The position numbers were made by a program, and so were the translations under genes. The notes under the pieces were generated by a model. That model made no database searches. It saw nothing but the letters and a program-made list of their open reading frames with translations, and was not told where the DNA came from. A stretch of DNA of 64,000 nt from Dryas octopetala (taxonomy: Eukaryota; Streptophyta; Magnoliopsida; Rosales; Rosaceae), in contig OY992837.1 of NCBI GenBank assembly GCA_963921425.1, forward strand, positions 7,227,896 to 7,291,895. The letters run 5' to 3'. Shown here one piece after another: positions 1-16,646 of the stretch (position 1 is its first letter; every line of letters starts with the position of its first letter).

Positions 1-410
1 AAGAAAGAGATAGAGGGAGGAAGAGATGAGGGTTGGACTGAATTGATTTTCGGTGGGTTTTGGCTGTAGGGAGCGGCGGCATTGGGAGATGAGGGAGAAA
101 GAGGGGAGGGAGAAAGAGATGAGGGTGAGGGTGGAGATGCAGAGAGAGAAAGATAGAGGAATAAAAAAGAGAGAGAGAGAGAGAGAGAGAAAAGAAAAAA
201 AAAAAAAGCACACGCAGCCACAGCCCACAGGAGAAGCAGAAAATAGAAGAAATTAGAGGAAGGAAAGAAAAGGAGAAAAGGAGAGCCATGGGGAAAGAAA
301 AGAAAGGAAAGAAAAAAAGAAGGAAAGAAAAAAAAAAGGAAAAAGAAGAAAAGAAAAAATAAATAAAAGGAAAACAAAGAAAAGAAAAGAGAAACAAAAT
401 AAAAGGTTTT
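1..410. repeat. Purine-rich low-complexity tract
   Basis: The + strand is almost entirely A and G, with GA dinucleotide runs near 165-190 and long A-rich stretches further on. The open frame through it encodes only Arg/Glu/Lys-rich low-complexity sequence and resembles no protein family, so I do not call a gene. Confidence 0.8.
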
Positions 411-623
411 CTTTTGATTGATGTTTGACTGTTTGGGGCTTTTGGACAATTGGAAAGAAAAAAATGGTTTGGGATTTCGTTTGGTCGTTTTGAGATTTCG
501 TTTAGTTGTTTTTAAACCCTAAACCAGTAAACTTTAATACATTTTTATATAAAAAATAATTAAAAATACCCTAAAGGGCCTAAACCCTAATATCCTATAC
601 GATATCTTAAACAATATAGAATA

Positions 624-1018
624 GGGATTAATACCATTTTGCTCCCCAAACTATTACACTTGTATCAGTTTGCTCCCCAGACTTCTAATTTGAAAAATTA
701 AGGACTCTGACATTTTCAATTTTGCCAATTGAGATTCTTTTGTCAATTTACACATTTTTTATCCAAATCTTTGAGGGCAAAATGGTCCCTTCCAATTAGA
801 TCTTATCATTTTTTCCTCATACATCATTTTTCCTCTTTTATTTCTTGCTAAATTTTGCTTGATCATCTCGACATTTTAGATGAAAAATGTATAAATTGAC
901 GGAATAACCTTAATTGGCAAAATTGAAAAAGTCAGGGTCCTTAATTTTCCAAATTAGAAGTCTGGGGAGCAAACTGATACATGTGTAATAGTCTGGGGAG
1001 CAAAATGACATTAATCCC
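624..1018. mobile_element. Mutator-like miniature element with 9-bp target duplication
   Basis: The segment begins GGGATTAAT and ends with its inverse ATTAATCCC. The two arms are inverted copies over more than 100 bases, both carrying the phrase TTTGCTCCCCA in the TIR orientation. It is flanked by a perfect 9-bp direct repeat, TATAGAATA, at 615-623 and 1019-1027. Terminal inverted repeats with a 9-bp duplication are typical of Mutator-superfamily elements. It is 395 bp long and has no coding capacity, so it is non-autonomous. Confidence 0.85.
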
Positions 1019-1027
1019 TATAGAATA

Positions 1028-1140
1028 TAGATTATAAAGTATATAGGGTTTAGTGTATAGATTATAGAGTATAAAAAGTATTAGGGTATATAGGGTTTAG
1101 TATTAGGATTTCGTGTATAGATTATAGAGTATAAATAATA
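1028..1140. repeat. Degenerate tandem repeat
   Basis: Two imperfect copies of a roughly 55-60 bp AT-rich unit, each containing TATAGGGTTTAGT and GTGTATAGATTATAGAGTAT. The TAGGGTTTA string resembles plant telomere sequence but the unit is far longer than 7 bp, so this is not a telomere array. Confidence 0.55.
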
Positions 1141-1983
1141 TACTAATTTCATTTATTCATTATACTAATTTTATTTAACAGTATTTGTCTTCAAAGCGCA
1201 TTATATTCATCTTATATCACATGAAACATATTATATAATTTGGTTTCTTCAATGTTTTTTATTAATGTAGTAGATAATATGTTAAATAAACATATGGTAA
1301 AGTTTCATTCAAAATTTTCGTATTTTGATAACAATTTACGTCGTTTCCGTCTAATTTTTGTCGAAATTTAAAAATCTTTGAAATTTCTGTTGAAATTTCC
1401 TCGAAATCTGAAATTTTATTCCTTGGGTATGATACAAACGTTCGCATCCTACATGGACAAATTGGACGACCCCAAAAAACTATATCCCATAATAAAAATG
1501 AGTAAACTTGTCAATTTAATACTGAAAAAATATGTGTACCATAAGGACCTCCGCATGGTAGCAAATGCCATAAGCTATGGCATCTCATGACTTAGACAAG
1601 TAATCCATACTATAGTCTAGGCAAGATATGTCGTATCATGGACTAAACAAGCCATGTCATTCCATGGGCCATGGCCAAAGCAAGTCATATCATGTTATGT
1701 TATAACTTGGACAAACTATGTCATGTCATTGTCTACACGAGATAATTTAAGTAATGATTTTTAATTTAACTATTTTTTTCTTATAAGAATGAACAATTTA
1801 TATTATACAATTATATTATGAAAGAAGTTCAAAGAAAGATTGTGTTATCATGTAGACGCTTGTATGATGTGAATGTTGTTGTCATTGTTGGATCGATAAG
1901 TTGATTATTTTTTATCTGTAGAATATAAATTTTGTAACCATTCGATCTATGAATATATTAGTGGGGATATATATATATATATA

Positions 1984-2390
1984 TACAGGCTCCTTTTATT
2001 GAGGTATCTCTCAATTTATTTATGTTGATGTATACCTTATTAGGGCTCACACGAGCCGTTTTGTGTCAATCCGAACCGTTTATTTTTTACATTTTCATTG
2101 ATAGATCATCCTTGCAAAAAATTAGCCAAATCTGAAATCATTTGCCTATCTAACTTTGATCAAATAAATGAACGAAGCAAATATTTTCAATGAAACCGTT
2201 CATTTGTTTTATCAAAATTAGATAGGTAAATGATTTCCGATTTGACTAATTTTTTGTAAAAATGATCTATCAATGAAGATGATCATTGCGAACGGTTCAG
2301 ATCGACACAAAATGACTCGTGTGAGCTTCAACAAGATCATACCTCAACATAAATAAGTTGAGATATACGTTAATAGAAAGAGTCTGTATA
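1984..2390. mobile_element. AT-rich hairpin element (MITE), family member 1
   Basis: The ends are inverted copies: ACAGGCTCC at the left, and at the right a sequence whose complement reads ACAGACTCT. Further matching arm motifs include CTCACACGAG and TTATTTATGTTGA. The centre carries the motif shared with five other copies in this window, AAAAAATTAGCCAAATC, present once in each orientation. The element sits inside a TA microsatellite, so the target duplication cannot be fixed. There is no coding capacity. Confidence 0.75.
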
Positions 2391-5300
2391 TATATATACA
2401 CGTACACACCGTATAAGGTCTTCCAAAAGAACAGTAAGTGTGAAGATGTATTGTAAACCCCATTCTCCATTTTTACTCCAAAAGAAAACACCATGCCGGG
2501 AATGCCAAAAATAAAAGAAGGGATATATTAAAGTCAGTGACAAAATGGTAATGTGCGGGGCCTGGTTGGAGGCTAACACGTGCATCCCTGACATGCATGG
2601 TTGAAAAACGTGATGTTACAGTGTTTACATTCGTGGCAAGAACCATCCATGTGTACACGCACGTGTGTGCAAACAAAAAGTACTGAAGAGCTAGAAGAGG
2701 CGCCAACCAACCCTACATTTTTCCTCCTTTTAGGTTATCTTCTTCAACCACTTGTCAGTTGGTCCCATAATTCATTTCATTGGTAAATGGCATCAACTGG
2801 CTAATAGACCATCACGGATCATCAACTTCATTTGTATTGAATTCGTATGTGATATGATATATATAGTTGTGACATTTTAATAGATTTCAATGGAATATTT
2901 TTTAAGAAGAACGATGCTTCGGTCCTCATGTTTGAGAACTAATTTTGTCCTTATGGCCAATTAAATGAGCACATGATGGAATAAAGTTGGTCTTCAAACA
3001 TAAAGACCCAAACATTGCTCATACAGGAAAGTTAAATTCAGTTTTTAATTCATATTTTATTTTAAGGTGAGGATAATTAATATACTCGATAAAATGACAA
3101 TTGAGATAAGCAGCTTAATTATAGTAATTTCTTATCCCCAGGAAGAAAAATTCATGGATTTGTCAGCGGACCTGACGTTTGAGTTGCCCATCTGATTTTT
3201 ACCCCATGTTCCACGCGTTTCATAAGAGGGCATAGATAAAAGAAAACTCTATGGTACAACAGATATATATGACATACACATGTATTTTCTTTTGAATTTG
3301 TAGGTTTACTTTTTCATAAATTTGTGAATCACTAGATTTATTTATATTTATTCATTTATATGTTATACGTTTTCTGTATCATAAACCAAGCCTATGGATG
3401 AAATGCAATCTTATATATGTGTTAAATACCTACCATTCTAGGTGAGTTTGCAGTGTTGGCTCATGGCTGAGTCACATAATGTAGGATATGGGACCTCCTC
3501 CCTTCATAAATGGGAGGAAAATGGAAGCAAGATGGGAAATGTGGTGGGGTACAATTACAAAGGCTTGTCAACACACATAATTGATATCTAGCTATAGCTA
3601 CATCCACGATAAGATGTGCTTCTCGATCACATTATTATTATTACTATTATATATGGTATATGATATGATTTGATGTTTTTCTTATGCCATTATGAGTCTG
3701 GCAAAGCATTAGGTGATTGTCAACTAACCTTTGTCCTCTCCCATTTCAGAAACATCATGCTGTTTTATGATTGTTTGAGGAAAAGGTGTTGCACTTGTTA
3801 CATAAGATCACTCCACCAGCACCTATAGAAATTAAACTACTCCATAAGCTCATGTTCAGTTTGGATTGTAGACTGCAACTCACCATCATGAAGCCCATTT
3901 ATCTGACTCTTCTGTAGAAAAAATCCAATTTTCTGACTGACTTGGTTAATTGTCAGAAGGTCCTTAGTTGATATTCTAAAAACTAGAAAATATTTTTCTT
4001 TACAAGTCATTCTTGTGTCATCAATCTCGACCTTAGGATTGAAATTATTATTTTTTTCTGGAAATTAAAACCTCTCTAGGATATTAGGCTTTTAGCTGGA
4101 ATATTTGACACCAAAGATGAGGTGTGAAAGGACTTATCAGTACCAAGGACAAGAAGAAACCTAAAAGTGAGTAAACAAGGAATGCATGGATGGAATGAGG
4201 AGCCATTAATTTCTTGTTTCCATTGGCATATATAGTCTAATCAGTGCCTCCTAAACACAAACTATGGATGGTTATTACTCAAACACCCTTCATCTTCTTC
4301 TTTATTCCAAGCTTGCTGCCTGCTTTACTATGGACAATTGATGGTCATGACTCCCATTGCCCTGCATTCTTAAGTTGGTTTTGCCTTGGTGGGTGCTCTG
4401 CTTGTCCCAAGTCTAGACACTCGATCCATTATCATTTCATCCTTGCTATTTACATTATTGCATTCATTTGAATTCTTTGTGAGATAAAATAAAATCTAGA
4501 ACATGCTAAAATTTCAATGCTCTCTAGCCAAACAATTCGAACCTACTCCAAATTAGTGATTATTATGAGCTAAAAACTTAAAATTATTATTAATCCAATA
4601 TCAAAATAGCAGTTGTTAAAACCCTTGTTTACATGTGCAACTTTTTCTAATAAAGAAGAGAATAAAAATCAACTGCATCTTGAACAGTTGAACCTTGAAA
4701 TGCAATTAGCTATTTTTTAATGCGTGGTGTATTTGATATCTATTGATTCTCAATATTGTATTTTCTTATCTGATTTTGCCATTTTACTAGAATCTCCTTT
4801 TTTTGGTTGGTAAAGCATCCCACCCAACATTAACTGTATCCCACGAGACACCCCCTCCATTCATAATAACAGAGAAAAGGAAAAACTACTAAAAGCTTTG
4901 GGGTCCTAGAAGCCATGTCCATGTTTAAAGATTTTCCACAAAGAGGGTCGAAGTGTAAGCAAGGGAGGCTGGACAACCATGTCCATGATCATCTTTTTGT
5001 TGCTTACGATTTGATTTCCACTCTTTGAAGTTTGGGAATGACAGTTAAAACTAAAAAGGATTGATTGGGAAGGAGGAAAAAGACCAAAAGCAGAAATGAA
5101 GTAAAATGAATCTGAAAAACCAGGGAGATAATTAAAAACCTGCATAAGAACACAGCTAAGTAGCTAACATATGATAAACAGATGCCAAAGAAACTAGTGT
5201 ATAACATCAACACTATTCCAAGCACTTGAAGTAAAGATGCTGAGTTTTTGCATTATCCATTATAATCTTAAAAAATAATTAACACTGTTTTTAACTTCGT

Positions 5301-5449
5301 AGTATCCAAGGGTTATCCGATGGCAGGAATCCCAGGGCCTTTCTTGGGTACAATAATGATTAAATGGACTCTTCCACCACCACATCATAAATGGAATCCA
5401 AAATGCAAGTTGGAATTCAAACATGAACGAGACAAATACTGAAACTATC
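2391..5449. other. Intergenic, no gene seen
   Basis: About 3 kb of AT-rich DNA with short random frames only. None matches a family I recognise or joins into a spliced gene. The last part (about 5230-5449) should contain the 3' untranslated region of the CDC48 gene that ends at 5450. Confidence 0.6.
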
Positions 5450-9808
<4,359 letters not shown>

Positions 9809-9942
9809 CTTCAAGCTCAGAGCAGACCGACGAAGACGAAGACGAAGAGAGAGAGATAGAGAAAGAGTTGGAGATTGTTTCGGTGTTGAAGAGAGCAATA
9901 AATAGTAAAGTAATTTTGTGAGTTGTGAGTTGGGGGTTGAGG

Positions 9943-9950
9943 TATTTATA
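9943..9950 (-). promoter_or_regulatory. TATA box of CDC48
   Basis: TATAAATA on the - strand about 135 bases upstream of the CDC48 start codon. This predicts transcription starting near 9915. The transcript would then begin with a CT-rich leader (9835-9880), common in strongly expressed plant genes. Confidence 0.6.
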
Positions 9951-12199
9951 ATCGAGGTAAAGTGGTAAACTCCTTTTCTTGTTAGGAAAGAAAGGTTTTT
10001 TTGGTTTACTTATTTTTCAGTCTAGGAATAAAACTTGGTTTTTAATTTATTTTTTTCTTTTATTTAAAAAACCTACAAACAATTTCTTTTTCATAAAACT
10101 TGGTTGCTAACTTGCTATTTCTTTTTCTCCTTTTTATTTTGGGAAACCAACAAATAATTTGTTTTCAATTTAGGTTTATAACAAGATAATGAATTGAAAC
10201 AATAATGTCATTTGAAATTCAAGATTAATGTTGATAATATAAATAAGCATTTAGATTTATTAGGCACTTACATAATCATAACTTATTATACGATATGTAG
10301 TCGAGTTTCTAAACTAAGATTTATTGTGTTGCATAGAGTTTTTAGGGCTGACTTAAACATTGTGCACTTTCATTCTCAATTATATAACATTAATGATTTG
10401 TTGGTAATTAATCAATGGATATATGTGTTTGAGCCTAAAATGAGATTTTGAGGCAAATAATATGTAGTTATATAATGGAGTCTTTTGTATTTCTTTATGA
10501 TAGTGGAAGGATAACTACTCTTTGTTCTGATTGTGGAAGAAGTTGAAGAACTGAAGAAGTAGGAGGTTAATAATACTATATGGATTGAGAGAAATCAATA
10601 TTAGAGAATATGGAGATAAATTCTCATTATTCTCTTCTTTGGATTAGTCTAACAAATCAATTTTAATACTTAAAGCATCAACATTTTAATCTTCGAGAAT
10701 GTTCTATTCTCTGTTCTTGTTTTTATCTTATCTTTAAGTGGCCTCCGACTAAACAAAATTGGGTTACTAAAGTTGGGCTCCTCCTAAGTTGTTGAAGGCT
10801 TGGTTATTGGGCTTTATTGGGGGACATGCTGGTTATTAGTTTTAGACTTTAAAAAATTTTGCTTGGGACACATCTCTCATGAGATTCATATAAATTTTAA
10901 ATTGAGAAAATTACATCATTGGTCCACTTATTATTCGCTTAGTTCTATATTGGTCTATGATTTGTTTTTGTTTCTGATCCACTAATTTTGTGGTGTGTCT
11001 CATTATGGTCAAAACAGTCAAATTAGCACAAACTGCCATCTATTTTAATCTTTTTGCCACACATATGGGGCACTATTGTGAATTAATATGGAAAGTGGAC
11101 CACAATAGTGCCTTATGTGTGCAATAAATAACTAAAATATACCGTCATTTGTGTTAATTTGATAGTTTAGACCAAAATGGAAAACATCACAAAATTAGTA
11201 AAATAATAAAAAAACAAAAACAATATTATGGACGAATATGAAATTTTCTAAATAATAAGTAGACCAATGATGTAATTTTCTCAATTTTAAAATTATGAAA
11301 TTTACTCCGAACACCAATATCATTTGAAAAAAAAAAACCTTTATTTCATTTATTTAAAACTCAAAACTATTAAAAAAAAAAAAACAAAGTGGGTGGAGTC
11401 AGCCACCCCCTCCCTGAATAGGGGCCTCATTTTGGGATATCATCAACCACCTTCTCACCTTGAGTAATTTTTTAGTATGACCATCACACTGTTATGTGGT
11501 ATTACTAATCCACATATTTTATTTTTAAAAACTAATCTACACATGTTATAACATGTATATATTATTAATATTATACCTTAATAGTATAAATTCTTCATCC
11601 ACCAATGTTATAACACGTAGATTAGTAATACCACTTATATTATAACACGTTGTCCATCCATATTATAACACTACTTGAAAAACTTTGATCACTATTTCAT
11701 TGGTGAAGCCATCCTTAGGCCTGGGTGGGCATGACCCTCCCAAGCTTATTAAACATTCATTTTAAAACATAAATATTACAATATAGAAATCTCAAAGACT
11801 TACATACATTTTGTTGTTGTTATTAGGCCAAAACCCTGCTTGAACAGAAAATTCTTATGCTTACTCATTCCACTTATTTCTAACCCAAATGAAGTTATTA
11901 ATGAACCCTAATTTATAAAGGGATAACATTATGTTATTATCTTTAAAAAAAAAATTATATCTATGACAGCACTTTGCGTCGGAAATTATTCTCCTCTTTT
12001 TCTTTTATCTAGATATCATTCTTCTCTGTGAATTCGTGAGAAAAAGATAGATAAAGCTATATATCCTTTAACCCTTGTTTAAGAAAATAAATGGTAGAAT
12101 TAGCATAATCCAAGGCTACCGGGTCGACGCTTCAGGTGGGTTGGGCTGCCGCTGCAACCATATGTACATTGCATGAGAAGATGGGCCTGACTGGCCCAG
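9951..12199. other. Intergenic, no gene seen
   Basis: AT-rich DNA between CDC48 and the glycosyltransferase cluster. It holds the hairpin element at 10901-11287 and a weaker imperfect inverted repeat around 11490-11650 (TGGTATTACTAAT against ATTAGTAATACCA). No frame resembles a protein. Confidence 0.55.
10901..11287. mobile_element. Hairpin miniature element with long terminal inverted repeats
   Basis: The left end ATTGAGAAAATTACATCATT is matched in inverse orientation at 11262-11286. The arms continue inward (TGGTCCACTTATTATT against AATAATAAGTAGACCA). The centre has a second inverted pair around GCACTATTGTG. It is about 387 bp with no coding capacity. A clean target duplication could not be assigned because the flanks are A/T runs. 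Confidence 0.75.
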
Positions 12200-12322
12200 A
12201 TGATGTCCACTTTGCTTAGCAAAAGCCCATTGGTCTCCATTTCATTTTTGGTAGTGTGGGCATAGCTGCCAAACGAGACACTGAGATTGAGCCATTTGGT
12301 GCAGCCATTGGTCTTATAAAAT
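12200..12322 (-). pseudogene. Decayed UGT86A-type glycosyltransferase fragment
   Basis: Read on the - strand, this stretch matches the part of the neighbouring glycosyltransferase at about 13300-13425 that encodes QWLN...VSFGSYAHTT...NGLLxSK. Recognisable pieces include a SVSFGSYAHTTK-like peptide and GLLLSK. The flanking parts of the gene are missing, no start or stop fits, and the conserved stretches are joined by small deletions. It is about 470 bp beyond the end of the intact gene, on the same strand, so it is probably a relic of a third tandem copy. Confidence 0.75.
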
Positions 12323-12791
12323 GGACTACTTTGTAAGCTTTGGAAGTAAGTGATGAGTGAAACAAGTTAAAAAGTAATTTTGTAAAGGTACGTGTAGAGG
12401 GGTGATGGTCTTATTAATTAGCTAGCTACCTGATTGATCAATAACATAAAATGAGTGGCTTATGCTTTGTATCCTTCTTTGATCTTTCAATGTTATGATC
12501 ATGATGTATGTTTTGAATTTCTTGGATCATTATCGTAGTGATCATAGTGATGGTAAACAATTAATTGAACAATTGATCACTGCAGTAGCTAGCCCACCAT
12601 TTATTTCATAAAACAACCCAACACTTCTATGATTGTACTTGTCACTTGCCTTTGGGCTTGATGAAAGTATTTTCATGACCAAAAAAAAACCCAATACTTC
12701 TAGTTGTTACAAAAAAATTAACCTAGACTTGTTACAAACCATGCACAACGATCATCAACGACAACATTGGAATCTGAAGATCTAGGAAACC

Positions 12792-14573
12792 TTAAATGTG
12801 ATTGAAACCAAACCCATGTTTCTCTTGGATCTTAACCTTCACACCATCTACCAATCGATCAAAATTTCTACATGACGATCCAAAAACACCCAATGCACCC
12901 TCCAATGTTTTTCTGACCTCCTTGACTTTCCTCCTCAATTCCTCAGCCGATTTTCCACTCATCAGACGGCTGACCTTCTCTGCCACCTCCACCTTTGTGA
13001 TCAATTTTTGGTCACAAAGATTGATTCCAACTCTCCACTCATCAACCACCAATTTCCTATTTGTGAATTGGTCAGTCAACAAAGGGAAGCACAGTAAGGG
13101 TAGACAGCACCACATACTTTCCAATATCGAATTCCATCCACAATGCGTCAAGAATCCTCCGATTGCAGGGTGTGAGATCACCTCAATTTGGCAGCACCAT
13201 GGCACAACCAACCCTCGACCGTTGGATTTGATCTCATCTTCAAATCCAATGGGCATGATTTGTGTTTCGTTAGAACTGACGATATCAGGTCGAAGGACCC
13301 AGATGAACTCAATTTTGCTGAACAAAAGCCCATTGGCTATTTCCTTTATGTCATATTTGGTGGTATGGGCGTAGCTACCAAATGAGACATAGAGAACTGA
13401 GCCAGTCGGCTTGGTGTTGAGCCATTGGTTGCAGTCTGACTCGCACCAGAGGCTCGTGGCCACTGTGCTCTTGGTGAACCCAGAGGGAAATATGGGCCCA
13501 ATTGCATATATGGGCTGCTTTTGTTGCAGGGCCGAGATGGTTTGAGATTCGAGCTCTTGCACTGCGTTGCACAGAATGAAGTCTGCCTTTTTGACTTCAT
13601 CAAAGGCCTTGAATATGATCCGGTGCACTACGGATGTGACATCTGTGGCTTGGAGGTACGACATCAAGTCCTTTGGCTCAATTGCTCGCACACCTGGTAT
13701 GTAGTCGACGGTGTCTTTGCGATTATCTATAATCAAACGTTTTGTTATATAATTGAAATAAAAAGACGAACATAATATGTTTGATTAAATTAAAAAAATC
13801 ATGATAAATGATTAAATAATTTTTAATTTGATTGATATTTTACAAGTATGATTTTCTAAAGTATTGACAGTTTCGAGAACTACACGCAAAATGATTAGTA
13901 CAGGATGTTTGTTCTTTTCACTCTTCTGTTGATATATATCCACACTTGAACCAGCCTAACAAACTAAGAATATGCTTCAAGTAGAAGATAGTACAAAAGC
14001 AGAGACATGCATGAGAGAGTTTAGTATATGCTCACCATAAGAAGCAAAATGGCCATTTCTTTTAAGGAGGTCTAAGTGATAGTAGAGGGTTAGCACCAAA
14101 ACTGGTTCAGTCCAAAATGACACATTGACAAGGTTATACTTTGTGGCCATCACTGCTGGCCACACAAAGAAAGTGTCTGCTATTAAGCAAGTGACTGGTG
14201 GGTCGGATTGGACTAATTTTGCTAGAAGTTCATCAACATGGGCTGGGAAAACATGCAGAATACCCTCCCAAAATTGGTCGTGGTTGAGGGACCGATCGAA
14301 CACGATTGGGAAGCCGTCACTGATTGTTACATAACGTATGTCAAGGCCGGATTTACGAACCCCATCGAAGATGTTGTCGTCTTCTTCCATGTTGGCGGTG
14401 TTCGATTGGGATGACTTGAGTATTTGGTGGTGAATCGCTTGAGTATTGACAAAGGTGACGGTGAAGCCCTTTGATGCGAGCTTTATGGCAAGATGGACGG
14501 CTGGGATTACATGGCCTTGAAGAGGGTAGGGAAACAGGACAGCATGAGGCTTTGAATGTTTATTGTTCTCCAT
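12792..14573 (-). CDS. UDP-glycosyltransferase, UGT86A1-like (copy 1)
   Basis: Family 1 glycosyltransferase that should move a sugar from a UDP-sugar to a small acceptor in the cytosol; the acceptor cannot be inferred. Two exons, 14036-14573 and 12792-13726, joined at a phase-1 intron, give 490 aa, normal for the family. The N-terminus begins MENNKHSKPHAV, with the catalytic-type His in the PLQGHVIP motif. The 44-residue PSPG donor-binding box spans residues 356-399. It has WCCQ at its start, HCGWNS in the middle and the terminal Gln that usually favours UDP-glucose. Residue 387 is Cys where the PSPG consensus has Gly (WCCLPLL instead of WCGLPLL). The gene points away from copy 2, with a young TRIM element between them. 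A GA/CT microsatellite and TATA-rich DNA lie upstream. Confidence 0.93.
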
Positions 14574-14585
14574 CTGTGTGTGTTT

Positions 14586-14589
<4 letters not shown>

Positions 14590-14634
<45 letters not shown>
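14590..14634. repeat. (GA)n microsatellite in the 5' leader or promoter of UGT copy 1
   Basis: About 22 uninterrupted GA units on the + strand, so CT on the coding strand, ending about 16 bases upstream of the start codon. It is followed upstream by a TA-rich stretch (14671-14688) that may serve as the TATA region. Length variation between individuals is expected. Confidence 0.9.
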
Positions 14635-14636
<2 letters not shown>

Positions 14637-14759
14637 GAAATCACAATTGCTAAACAGATCGATGTCTCATACATATATATATATATATGGTTGGCAAAAT
14701 ATTTAATATGACCTATATAGAAGTGCAAGATATTTGGAACTCAAAGCTTCGGTGATGCA

Positions 14760-15123
14760 TGATAGAATTAGAGCATCCAACCCAAAACCAATTGGCAATG
14801 GGTGGAGAGGCCCAAGATTTATAAGCACATATGCTAAGCCTTAATTTTACGATGTGGGACATTGCTCCACATTACTCTCAACACGCCCCCGCACGTGTGG
14901 CGATATTTTGAGCCTTACATGTGAACAAATTATATTGGGTGACGTGGGAGCACGTGTGACCGTTTGGCCTTACACGCGGATAACCAAGCTCTGATACCAT
15001 GATAGAATTAGAGCATCCAACCCAAAACCAATTGGCAATGGGTGGAGAGGCCCAAGATTTATAAGCACATATGCTAAGCCTTAATTTTACGATGTGGGAC
15101 ATTGCTCCACATTACTCTCAACA
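14760..15123 (-). mobile_element. Complete TRIM retroelement (terminal repeat in miniature)
   Basis: Two direct repeats of 124 bp, 14760-14883 and 15000-15123, are identical base for base. They begin TG and end CA. The internal part is only 116 bp and non-coding. Read on the - strand, the 5' LTR is followed with no gap by TGGTATCAGAGC (14988-14999), the standard primer-binding site matching the 3' end of initiator methionine tRNA. Just before the 3' LTR lies the G-rich tract GCGGGGGCG (14884-14892), a polypurine-tract candidate. A 5-bp target duplication, ATGCA, flanks it at 14755-14759 and 15124-15128. All hallmarks of an LTR retroelement are present without genes, so it must have been moved by an autonomous relative. 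Identical LTRs imply recent insertion. Confidence 0.95.
14988..14999 (-). other. Primer-binding site of the TRIM element
   Basis: TGGTATCAGAGC on the - strand, directly abutting the 5' LTR. It is complementary to the 3' end of plant initiator tRNA-Met, the commonest primer of plant LTR retroelements. It fixes the orientation of the element as minus. Confidence 0.9.
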
Positions 15124-15128
15124 ATGCA

Positions 15129-16646
15129 GAGCCAAGTTCAAAGTATGACAAATAAGCTTGTAAGAATGACCCTTATAAAAAGGACCACGTACTATAAGCT
15201 TTGAAACCAAGTGTGAGTGAAAGAAGTTAAAATATTTTTGTAATTCTCCGCCAAGTGGTAAGCACAAATTGACTTGGGGACTGAGCTGAAGACAACATAG
15301 GTGTGATATGACAAGACATGTCTGGAGCCATGCCAAATTTCTGAATGAGTTTGAATCTCTCTTCTGTCTGTTGGGCTGTTCCAAGAAATCTTTGGTGTGA
15401 TAACAAACTTCAACGTGAGTTCGGATCTCTCTTCTCTTCCAATTTTTTTACTGTCTATTGTTAAAACAAAAGGAATTTAAGTATAGGCGTATAGCTAAAT
15501 ATATTTCCCCAAGAACTTGGGAGCTTAGAACAGGGCATAATGATATATAGCACCCCTTTAACCTGTAAGCTAGGTTTTGTTTTTTGTTTTCCCAAGACTC
15601 CCTTAACTTTCTACTTTGTCATACATTGAGAGTTTGAGACAGAAAGACTTTAAACCTATCACTAATGGAATTTTACTGCATTGCATGCATATCTGTAATC
15701 CATTGGATTGTTTCTCTCTCTCTCTCTCTCTCGTCATCACCACATGGCTCCATTTATCAACCAGTCAAACAAGTACGCTGGTAAAGTTTTGCAGGCATAA
15801 AAGTGAAAGTGGTGAAAAGCTTTGGTAAAGGGGTTTGCACATACTAGAAGGCCGGCCTACCTTACTCTGACATAATTCAAAGCACTTCAAGATCAAGTAC
15901 GTGGAATTGAACAAAGCATCATTCATATGGTTCTAGTGTCAATGAAATCAACTGATTGATTGAAGGAAATCCAGGATTACTCCATCTGCTCAATGTTGCT
16001 CACCTGATCTTTAATTCTTGATGTATGCGAGTCTCATCTTAGTTCCACACAATTTATGGTTGAAAGCAAATGGTCTTAATAAAGTTTTTGTTAGGTTGTT
16101 TTTGTTTGTCGGTGAACCATGTGAATTGGGCCGGGGTCTCTATTCTTTAAGGTTTTTGTAAGCTGTTTGTAATGCCTTAAAAGGCCTAGTTTCCATGTTC
16201 ACTCCCTTTTTGGGTTCTATCAGTGATGAGGATGGCAAGTGGCCTATTTTGTGTTTCGGTGGAATATTTATTCCAAAAACAGAATAAGAGGACCAAGGGG
16301 TGGGGCAGTACAAGTGTACAACGGTCCAAGAATTCAAAGTTTTGTTTATATCTGAAAACATTCGTGGATTGCTGTTCCACCCCTCATCCATTCTATAAAG
16401 CTTTGTACATATCGGAAGAAAAGTTTGGAGTTAGTGTTTACAATTAGATGGAAGCCTCAAAATGACTCACATAAGCAGAAGATTCGGACCAGTTCCACTT
16501 ATTAATTTAACAAAAATAGAAAGGTCGGTGTGACTTAATCAGTCAATAATGTAATTAAGCTCTACTCTGGTGATTGCAGCACTTATCCCTCTTCCTCATC
16601 CTCACACAGAACATATCAAACACTCACAAAAGACACACTCAGAGCC
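15129..16646. other. Divergent intergenic region, promoter of UGT copy 2
   Basis: About 1.5 kb without a gene. It contains a short CT run (15713-15732) and, near its right end, the probable core promoter of UGT copy 2, TATAAAG at 16394-16400. The short frames here have no protein resemblance. Confidence 0.5.
16394..16400 (+). promoter_or_regulatory. Possible TATA box of UGT copy 2
   Basis: TATAAAG on the + strand about 250 bases before the start codon, in the sequence TTCTATAAAGC. It would place the transcript start near 16425 and give a leader of about 220 bases. The assignment rests on sequence and position only. Confidence 0.4.

Noticed and set aside
53..256. Open frame in the purine-rich tract
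   Set aside because: Encodes only Arg/Glu/Lys repeats from GA-rich DNA, with no family resemblance.
1028..1140. Telomere-like repeats
   Set aside because: TAGGGTTTA occurs only within a longer degenerate unit and is not tandem at 7 bp.
15355..15385. Sequence resembling a miR156-type string (ACAGACAGAAGAGAG on the - strand)
   Set aside because: The 3' half does not match the miRNA and no flanking hairpin is visible.
16140..16447. Frames upstream of UGT copy 2
   Set aside because: No resemblance to proteins; the segment is better read as promoter and leader.
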